Source: Oenococcus oeni DSM 20252 = AWRIB129 (GTDB lineage Bacteria > Bacillota > Bacilli > Lactobacillales > Lactobacillaceae). From it: 64,000 nt of DNA. The position numbers were made by a program, and so were the translations under genes. Below the pieces are notes generated by a model. That model did no database searches. It was not told where the DNA came from and saw nothing but the letters and a program-made list of their open reading frames with translations. The stretch covers positions 45,313 through 109,312 of the forward strand of contig NZ_AQVA01000006.1 in the NCBI RefSeq assembly GCF_000372485.1. The letters are read 5' to 3'. Shown piece after piece: positions 58,601 through 64,000 of the stretch (within the stretch, counting starts at the first letter, position 1; each line of letters opens with the position of its first letter).

Positions 58601-59755
58601 TTAAATTTTTTCAATCATTGTTGAAACACCCATGCCACCGCCGACACATAAACTGGCAATTCCGCGTTTTTTTTCTTCATGAATCAGATCGTACAATAAG
58701 GTGACTAAAATCCTTGCGCCAGAAGCACCCACCGGGTGTCCCAAAGCAATTGATCCCCCATTAGGATTAACCTTGTTTAAATTCAGATGAAGTTCCGACG
58801 TATCGACCAGCATCTGTGAAGCATAAGCTTCGTTTAACTCGTATAAGTCAATATCCTGATCACTTAGATTGTTTTTTTTATACAGATCATTAATTGCAAA
58901 AACCGGTCCGATTCCCATAATCTCCGGATTAACGCCAACGGCATTCCCAAATTTCCATTCGGCTAGAGGATTCAAATTAAGTTCTCCCACTTTTCTTTCG
59001 CTGGCTAAAATAACTCCAGCAGCTCCATCATTAATTCCCGAAGCATTTCCAGCTGTGACTTTGCCCCCTTCTTTGAAAACAGCCTTTAACTTCGACAATT
59101 GTTCTAAAGAAGTGTCGGCTCTTGGTGCTTGATCTTGCTTAACTTGATCGACAGCAACGATTTCATCATTGAAAAGACCCTTTTTCTCGGCTCTAACTGC
59201 CCGAGAATGCGATTCAAGCGCATATCTATCCATCGATTGACGACTAATAGAGTATCTTTCTGCAATGTTCTCGGCTGTAATACCCATATGGAAGTTTCCG
59301 ATCGGGTCAATCAAAGCATCCCGTAACAATGTATCATCAATCTTTTCGTTTCCTAATTTATGTCCAAATCGATGATTTTTAAGCAAAAATGGAGCATTGG
59401 ACATCGATTCCATTCCTCCGGCTACAATTATGTCATCAAAACCGCCAGCGATTAATTTAGCCGCCAAATTAATCGAATGCAGTCCCGACCCACAAACATC
59501 ATTAATTGTCGTGCTGGGAATTGAAAAGGGAATACCGGCTAGACGAGCTGCTTGACGAGCAGGATTCTGCCCGACGCCTGCTTGAATAACATTACCCATA
59601 TAAATTTCATCTATTTCCTCGGCAGATATTTCTGAACGCTTAAGCAGTGATTTAATAACCGTTGCTCCGAGTTCAACAGCCGTTTTATTTTTTAAAACGC
59701 CGCCAAATTTTCCGATCGGTGTTCGAACCGCACTTAAAATAAATACTTTTTGCAT
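58601..59755 (-). CDS. Acetyl-CoA C-acetyltransferase (thiolase)
   Basis: Condenses two acetyl-CoA to acetoacetyl-CoA, the entry to the mevalonate pathway in lactic acid bacteria. The 384-residue product has nucleophile Cys in NDVCGSGLHS (about 88), His in GHPVGASGARI (about 342) and Cys in CVGGGMGVS (about 372). The start is the ATG of MQKVFILSAVRTP; it has no Shine-Dalgarno, and TAAAAT ends 8 bases upstream. It is divergent from a membrane-protein gene across 73 bases. Confidence 0.93.
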   Translation of the reverse strand: MQKVFILSAVRTPIGKFGGVLKNKTAVELGATVIKSLLKRSEISAEEIDEIYMGNVIQAGVGQNPARQAARLAGIPFSIPSTTINDVCGSGLHSINLAAKLIAGGFDDIIVAGGMESMSNAPFLLKNHRFGHKLGNEKIDDTLLRDALIDPIGNFHMGITAENIAERYSISRQSMDRYALESHSRAVRAEKKGLFNDEIVAVDQVKQDQAPRADTSLEQLSKLKAVFKEGGKVTAGNASGINDGAAGVILASERKVGELNLNPLAEWKFGNAVGVNPEIMGIGPVFAINDLYKKNNLSDQDIDLYELNEAYASQMLVDTSELHLNLNKVNPNGGSIALGHPVGASGARILVTLLYDLIHEEKKRGIASLCVGGGMGVSTMIEKI

Positions 59756-59828
59756 ATGCAAATATTTTACGCCATATGCAGGAATAATTGAGATTATAGG
59801 AATTTACCAATTGAATTAGAATTAAGTA

Positions 59829-61010
59829 ATGAATAAAAATGAGCAGGTAAATATCTCGATTCCAAAAAGAGCCTTTGACAAACTATATTTGAATAATGGC
59901 GGTAAAAATAAGCTCCTGGCAAGAATCGATCATAATCGAATTATTCTTCAAGCCAAAGAAACAAAAACAGAGGCACAAACACAATCACTTCGCTGGTTTA
60001 TGGTTCCCGGCCTATTAGCCGGATTCGTCGCACTGGTCAATTTTTTTATTCAAAAAACAGACTACGTTAAATTATCAGGTGCCAACTCAATCAGTCAAAT
60101 TACAATTTATTTAGCTGCTCTATTCGGATTTATTACTTTTTTAATCGCATTATTGTTACTAGGCAGAAAACAGTTGGTCATTACAAGTCGATTAGCAAAA
60201 TTTCGCTCAATCACAACTCTGTCGATTGCGTTTACGTTGCTTGATTTTTCTTTAACTTCCTATTTCTTTTATTTCGTTGATTTGGCCTTTCACGGCGTTA
60301 TTTTGGATCGGTACACAAGTTCTGCTTTGATTGCCGGCTTTGTCGGGATAGCAAGTTATTTAATGATGAACGCAGCTCAGTCAATTGATTTTTCAACAAT
60401 CACAACAATTCTGATTTTCACACTTGTTGGCGGAATTTTTTTCTCAATGATCAATAACAAGCATGAAGATTGGTGGCAAATTAATTTCTCTTATTTGGGG
60501 TCGAATTTATCAAATAACTGGTGGCAGTTCAATCTGACTTTAATCTTTTCCGCCATGATTATGTTGACTTTAATTGATTATATTTTTTCTTTAATTTTTC
60601 AAATCCCTCAGTTCTTTAACACACAAATGAAGGTCTTGCGTTTGCTCTTAGCGGCAACTTCAATCGTTTTTGGTTTAGTGGGTGCTTTCCAAAATAATCG
60701 ATCGATTATTTGGTTACACGAACTGCATTGGTGGTCCGCCAACGCCCTTGTCATATTAGTATTAATTTTAATTATCGGTTTGAAATGGCTACTGCCGAAT
60801 GCCACCCGTGAATTTCTTCTAACGGCTTATGGTTTTGCGGGATTGTTGGCACTTTCGGAAATTCTCTTTCAAACCGTGCATTATCTATCACTAACTGCCT
60901 TTGAGATTATTTCATTCAGCCTTTCTTTTGGTTTGCTGATTTTATTAATGCAGAATTTAAATACTTTGTATATTGAAAATGCCGAAATTTTTACTGTTGA
61001 GATCAAATAA
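59829..61010 (+). CDS. Polytopic membrane protein, DUF998-like, unknown function
   Basis: 393 residues. A cytoplasmic N-terminus of about 50 residues (SIPKRAFDKLYLNNGG) is followed by about ten hydrophobic segments. Parts such as NKHEDWWQINFSYLGS (about 217-232) resemble DUF998 proteins, which have a DWW/SxLG element between segments. TAGAAT ends exactly 6 bases before the ATG with no Shine-Dalgarno. Confidence 0.7.
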   Translation: MNKNEQVNISIPKRAFDKLYLNNGGKNKLLARIDHNRIILQAKETKTEAQTQSLRWFMVPGLLAGFVALVNFFIQKTDYVKLSGANSISQITIYLAALFGFITFLIALLLLGRKQLVITSRLAKFRSITTLSIAFTLLDFSLTSYFFYFVDLAFHGVILDRYTSSALIAGFVGIASYLMMNAAQSIDFSTITTILIFTLVGGIFFSMINNKHEDWWQINFSYLGSNLSNNWWQFNLTLIFSAMIMLTLIDYIFSLIFQIPQFFNTQMKVLRLLLAATSIVFGLVGAFQNNRSIIWLHELHWWSANALVILVLILIIGLKWLLPNATREFLLTAYGFAGLLALSEILFQTVHYLSLTAFEIISFSLSFGLLILLMQNLNTLYIENAEIFTVEIK

Positions 61011-61038
61011 AAAAAGTTCGCTTTAAGCGAACTTTTTT
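61008..61038. terminator. Bidirectional terminator between the DUF998-like gene and adhP
   Basis: AAAGTTCGCTT / AAGCGAACTTT arms flanked by A and T runs lie between convergent genes. Confidence 0.88.
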
Positions 61039-61057
61039 AAATGATTAAATATTTATC

Positions 61058-62116
61058 TCACATGTGAGTAAAATCAAAGACTTTGCGACCAGTGATCGTG
61101 CCCTCTTTCATTTCTTCAATCACATCATTAATATCATTCAAATCAACCTTTTCAACAATTGGGGTAACCTTACCTTCGGCGCCAAATTGGAAAGCTTCTT
61201 TCAAATCAGCTCTTGTTCCAACTAATGAGCCACGAACTTCGATCCCATCCAAAACAGTTTTAACAATATTAAGTTCCATATCGCCCTGCGGAAGAGCAAC
61301 AGCAACAAGCTTGCCCATTGGCCGAAGCGAATCAACAGCCTGCTTGAAAGCTGCATCATTAACAGCCGTAACTTGGGCGTTGTGGACACCGCCAGTGTCC
61401 TTTTGAACTTCAGCAGCAACATCGATGCCGGGCTGCTTACGGTTAATCAAAACTTCAGCGCCACCTTCTTTAGCGGCTTCCAGCTTATCCGGATTTCCAT
61501 CAATTGCAACAACATGGGCACCAAAAACATTATGAGCGTATTGAACAGCCAAATTGCCTAATCCGCCGGCACCATGTACAGATACCCACTGACCAGGTTT
61601 GGTTTCGCCGACTTTCAAAGATTTGTACATTGTAACTCCGGCACAAGTAATCGAAGAAGCCTGAGCCGGATCAAGTCCTTCAGGAACTTTAACTGCATAT
61701 TTAGCATCGACAACAACCTGTTGAGCCATTGCGCCATCAACTGTATAACCGGAATTTCTTACCTTGCGACAAAAAGTCTCGTTACCGGATACACAATAGT
61801 CGCAAACACCACAAGCGTCATAGAACCAAGCGATTGAAACACGATCGCCAACCTTCAAATATTGGTCTGCCCCTTCGCCCAATTTAGAAACAATTCCAAC
61901 TCCTTCATGTCCAACGACACGACGGAAATCTCCGTTGCGTTCGCCTAAAGTATTTGGATCGCCAAAATCTCCGCTTGCACAATGCAGATCGGTGTGGCAA
62001 AGACCACAATACTCAACATCTACCAATGCATCGCCAAAGCCTAATTCACGTGGTTTCCAATCATCTATCAGATCAACAAACCCATCATTTTTTTCACGAA
62101 CAACTGCAGCTTTCAT
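61058..62116 (-). CDS. adhP: Zinc-dependent alcohol dehydrogenase
   Basis: NAD-dependent interconversion of ethanol and acetaldehyde, regenerating NAD. The 352-residue product has catalytic zinc ligands Cys in [11 protein letters not shown] (about 37) and His in VGHEGVG (about 69), structural-zinc cysteines in [17 protein letters not shown] (about 98-114), and the Rossmann loop [13 protein letters not shown] (about 178-190). The start is the ATG of [12 protein letters not shown]; the frame extends 28 codons upstream without support. A leader of about 250 bases with alternative hairpins lies between promoter and start. Confidence 0.94.
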   Translation of the reverse strand: MKAAVVREKNDGFVDLIDDWKPRELGFGDALVDVEYCGLCHTDLHCASGDFGDPNTLGERNGDFRRVVGHEGVGIVSKLGEGADQYLKVGDRVSIAWFYDACGVCDYCVSGNETFCRKVRNSGYTVDGAMAQQVVVDAKYAVKVPEGLDPAQASSITCAGVTMYKSLKVGETKPGQWVSVHGAGGLGNLAVQYAHNVFGAHVVAIDGNPDKLEAAKEGGAEVLINRKQPGIDVAAEVQKDTGGVHNAQVTAVNDAAFKQAVDSLRPMGKLVAVALPQGDMELNIVKTVLDGIEVRGSLVGTRADLKEAFQFGAEGKVTPIVEKVDLNDINDVIEEMKEGTITGRKVFDFTHM

Positions 62117-62253
62117 TTTTAGTTCTCGACTTTCTTTGAATATCTTAATTCCTTCTTTTGTAGCAAATAGAAAGACCATTAAATCACGATAATTAAGCAC
62201 ACCGACTAAAACAAACGAACAATTTGAAAGATTCTTATTTCTTCAAACAAAAC

Positions 62254-62285
62254 CAAATAACAGATTATTTGTTTCCAGTAATCTG
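62254..62285 (-). promoter_or_regulatory. Attenuator-like alternative hairpins in the adhP leader
   Basis: On the minus strand CAGATTA (62279-62285) can pair with TAATCTG (62261-62267), or CAAATAA, which overlaps it, can pair with TTATTTG (together 62254-62271). The two structures exclude each other, and the second is followed by GGTTTTGTTT. Confidence 0.45.
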
Positions 62286-62380
62286 TGATTTTCTGTCACA
62301 AAAGATGGTTTTACTTTTCTAAATTTTTGAGGAATTCGTAAACTTGCACCCTGAAAGTTTGTACAAAAATTTACAAAGAT

Positions 62381-62427
62381 AATATACCATATTATTGTGA
62401 AGAAATAAACATTGTGGAAGCGCTTAC
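62381..62427 (-). promoter_or_regulatory. adhP promoter with an upstream cre-like site
   Basis: On the minus strand an extended -10 (TGGTATATT; hexamer 62381-62386) is 17 bases from a weak -35 TTTATT. Just upstream, 62414-62427 reads TGGAAGCGCTTACT on the plus strand, close to the CcpA cre consensus. Upstream placement would fit carbon-dependent control. The rest of 62117-62529 contains no gene. Confidence 0.5.
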
Positions 62428-62529
62428 TTAGATATAATTAAAAAAACTGTCTCAATTCCCCAACAGTTCCCGATTAGTGATATAAAAAATTTGAACTAAA
62501 AACGGCAGTAGCAGTATTTGCGCTTCAGA

Positions 62530-63081
62530 TCAGTCATTAAGAGCGTCTTTAACCAAATTCCAACGTTCCATAAAAATCGGTTTGGCCTGTGTGGCCCGAT
62601 TAGCAGGAGAAGTCGAGGGCAAATAAACTGATTCTTGGCCTATTTTCGGCGCTGCCAATTTGTTAAAGAGCTCCGTGGCTTTTTTTCCTTCTGTAAAAAT
62701 TGTCCTAATTTGAGAATTCTTTAAAATATCGGAAAAATCATTTGGAACAGGATTCTTAATTGTTGAATCCTGTGCTCCAATAATGTCGGCTTCCTTTAAA
62801 GTTATCCATATCGCAACACGATGTTTCAAAGCAAACGATAAACGCGCTTCTTTACTTTTTTCCGGTTCATCAACACCAAGCGTTTTTGCCAAAGTCGACC
62901 AAAATATATTCTGAGGGCTGCCATAGTAAAATCCGGAAGCCAAAGATTTCGGAGACGGTAAGCTGCCTAATAATAAAACTTTTGAATTCTCATCATAAAT
63001 TGGCGGCCAGGGATGGATTACATGAATAAATTCAGATTTTGCTTTCTTGGTCGTCTTTATCAGGCTCCTTTTCCGGTTCAT
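62530..63081 (-). CDS. DNA-deoxyinosine (hypoxanthine) glycosylase, UDG family 6
   Basis: Base-excision repair of deaminated adenine. The product of about 183 residues has VLLLGSLPSPKSLASGFYYG (about 35-54) followed by SPQNIFWSTL, and YLPSTSPANRA near 160, matching the HDG group of the uracil-DNA glycosylase superfamily. The start is unclear: an ATG at 63081 has no close ribosome-binding site, and AAAAGGAG lies further in, before codons that include no ATG, GTG or TTG. It overlaps the DUF488 gene by about 50 bases. Confidence 0.82.
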   Translation of the reverse strand: MNRKRSLIKTTKKAKSEFIHVIHPWPPIYDENSKVLLLGSLPSPKSLASGFYYGSPQNIFWSTLAKTLGVDEPEKSKEARLSFALKHRVAIWITLKEADIIGAQDSTIKNPVPNDFSDILKNSQIRTIFTEGKKATELFNKLAAPKIGQESVYLPSTSPANRATQAKPIFMERWNLVKDALND

Positions 63082-63436
63082 TTTTGCTGAAATCAAATCC
63101 TTGACGTTTTAAATAATCAGCCAAAACTTTAGCATTATTTTCATGATCATCTTTAGCTGCATACAATAAAACACTGTCCTCGTGGTCTCTTAAGGTCTGC
63201 AAGAAATCTTTGCTGGCGGGATTGCTCGAAAGCTCCGTTAAATAAATTGCCCTAAAAGCCATTTCATCAATATCGTGATCGTAAAACTGTTTGCGTAAAT
63301 CTGCCGAAGGGGCAATATCTTTTGCCCATAAGTCGATTGCGGCTTTTTCCTTACTAACCCCACGGGGCCAAAGACTATCAATTAAAATTCGATAACCCTT
63401 TGATTCTGTTCCATAAATTCTCTCAATTTTGACCAT
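63032..63436 (-). CDS. DUF488-family protein
   Basis: A 134-residue protein with IERIYGTESKGYRILIDSLWPRGVSKEKA near the start and LWAKDIAPSADLRKQF (about 36-51), the DUF488 signature, and an acidic-basic tail (about 120-134). Function unknown. TAAAAT ends 7 bases before the ATG at 63436, with no Shine-Dalgarno; an ATG three codons earlier is inside that promoter. It is coupled by overlap to the glycosylase gene. Confidence 0.85.
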   Translation of the reverse strand: MVKIERIYGTESKGYRILIDSLWPRGVSKEKAAIDLWAKDIAPSADLRKQFYDHDIDEMAFRAIYLTELSSNPASKDFLQTLRDHEDSVLLYAAKDDHENNAKVLADYLKRQGFDFSKNEPEKEPDKDDQESKI

Positions 63437-63589
63437 ATAAACCATTTTAGCGCGCTAAAAAAAATAAAAATATTCTTTATAAGACCTTTAAGATTGTCAA
63501 AAGAATTTCTTGCTTCTAAAGTTTTTATGACATTTATTTAATTTACGATATACAAATTATCAAAACATTTTCCCCTTTTTCTATTAATC

Positions 63590-63643
63590 TAGTATGTATT
63601 GCAAACTAGATGAAATTTTGTTAAATTATTAGTTGGCAATACA
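63590..63643 (+). promoter_or_regulatory. padR promoter flanked by a long inverted repeat
   Basis: TGTATTGCAAACTA (63595-63608) and TAGTTGGCAATACA (63630-63643) are inverted copies with one mismatch, extending outward with CTAG arms. Between them -35 TTGCAA (63599-63604) and -10 TAAATT (63622-63627) are 17 bases apart. This fits a PadR autoregulatory operator. Confidence 0.65.
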
Positions 63644-63667
63644 AGCTAGTGAAAGAAGGCGATAGTT

Positions 63668-63741
63668 TTGAAACAGGAAACGTCATCGCAAATGTTAAAA
63701 GGTATTCTTCAGGGCTGCTTGCTAATATTACTGACAAAAAA
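63668..63741 (+). pseudogene. PadR-family regulator truncated by an insertion sequence
   Basis: From TTG 63668, with AAGG upstream, the frame gives LKQETSSQMLKGILQGCLLI and then LLTKK, the canonical PadR N-terminus. Homology stops at 63741, where GGGTCT starts an IS-like end; the remaining codons are unrelated and stop at 63802. The rest of the gene, if present, is beyond the right edge. Confidence 0.75.
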
Positions 63742-64000
63742 GGGTCTAGAATTTTTGGTGTTGGAAAGTATTTCCATTCCAAAAGTACTAGGCCCTTTTT
63801 GATAACAAAAAAAGGCATCTAAGCCTCCCTAGTGCTATGCTTTAAGCGACGAAACTCAAGATAAGCGGGGTAGGAATAGATATCCCAACTAGATAATACA
63901 CTTAAATTACTGGGAATTACAGACACAAACATTCAGGTGTTCGGTACTCGTGATGAATTTCATGGTCGGGGCTCGGGTCGCAAAAAGTATTTGGTCATCC
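63742..64000 (+). mobile_element. Left end of an ISL3-family-like insertion sequence (partial)
   Basis: The element begins at GGGTCTAG inside padR. Its first 60 bases form an imperfect hairpin (GGGTCTAGAATTTTTGG with CCAAAAGTACTAGGCCC, 63742-63795) that could shield it from outside transcription. A transposase-like frame begins at 63880 and leaves the window. The right end and target duplication cannot be seen. Confidence 0.7.
63880..64000 (+). CDS. ISL3-family transposase, N-terminal fragment
   Basis: The frame reads [20 protein letters not shown] followed by a basic stretch [12 protein letters not shown], like the first 40 residues of ISL3/IS1165-type transposases. The expected initiator Met is ATA at 63880, preceded by a TAG stop, with GGGG and AGGA upstream. 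It may be an AUA start or a mutated start. The catalytic DDE part is outside the window. Confidence 0.65.
   Translation, partial: MSQLDNTLKLLGITDTNIQVFGTRDEFHGRGSGRKKYLVI

Noticed and set aside
62284..62306. Rex operator upstream of adhP (TTGTGA and TCACAG)
   Set aside because: The half-sites are seven rather than six bases apart and one end mismatches, so it is too weak to list as a site.
63621..63818. A minus-strand frame of 65 codons at the right edge
   Set aside because: It is the complement of the padR fragment and the IS-end hairpin, both of which have better explanations.
1..64000. CRISPR array, prophage or replication origin
   Set aside because: No regularly spaced repeats, phage structural genes, attachment-site repeats or DnaA-box clusters were seen in the window.

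Overview
The window looks like a low-GC Gram-positive lactic acid bacterium chromosome, most probably Oenococcus, with O. oeni the best guess. The reasons are the AT-rich sequence, the whiA-yvcK-clpP and phoU-pst blocks, a ClpL-type ATPase, a GH70 dextransucrase with a KxYKxGKxW signal peptide, an L-2-hydroxyisocaproate-type dehydrogenase, and a very high load of one-base homopolymer frameshifts. The last point fits a genus known to lack MutS/MutL. Species assignment is an inference; no rRNA is present.

Layout. 1-16 kb: a broken membrane acyltransferase, aspS-hisS, a divergent amidase, then a long minus-strand unit (CGH hydrolase, lepA, membrane protein, oxidoreductase, rsmE, membrane protein, rel) and ruvA-ruvB-queA. 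16-20 kb: pip with a 2-hydroxyacid dehydrogenase, divergent pepQ, and a LacI regulator. 20-30 kb: clpL with a private small HTH gene, clpP with a CtsR box, whiA, yvcK, a half-length rapZ, trxB, galU, gpsA, hprK. 30-37 kb: phoU, two pstB, pstA, pstC, two pstS, prfB. 37-53 kb is accessory and decaying: a hicDH-type dehydrogenase, an unrecognised relic, a sulfonate-type ABC transporter with a dead binding protein and a dead LysR regulator, an isochorismatase-like hydrolase, a small P-loop kinase, a frameshifted rgg facing a dextransucrase gene, and a twice-frameshifted ABC exporter with an intact MarR regulator. 53-57 kb: a purine salvage cluster (guanine riboswitch-xpt-pbuX and convergent guaC). 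57-64 kb: TetR, VOC protein, tRNA-Ser(AGA), thiolase, a membrane protein, adhP, a DNA glycosylase with a DUF488 protein, and at the right edge a padR gene cut by an ISL3-like insertion sequence.

Two genome-scale patterns stand out. First, at least a dozen genes have no Shine-Dalgarno sequence but a -10 hexamer ending 6-9 bases before the start codon, as expected for leaderless mRNAs. Second, seven genes carry eight frameshifts in A/T runs of 7-8 bases. The housekeeping genes hold similar runs intact, which argues for real slippage mutations concentrated in dispensable genes. Other points of interest are an apparent AUC start codon in xpt, a RapZ reduced to its C-terminal domain, an A34 tRNA-Ser, a prfB without the programmed frameshift, a gene-conversion tract between the pstS copies, and two attenuator-like leaders (upstream of the sulfonate transporter and of adhP).
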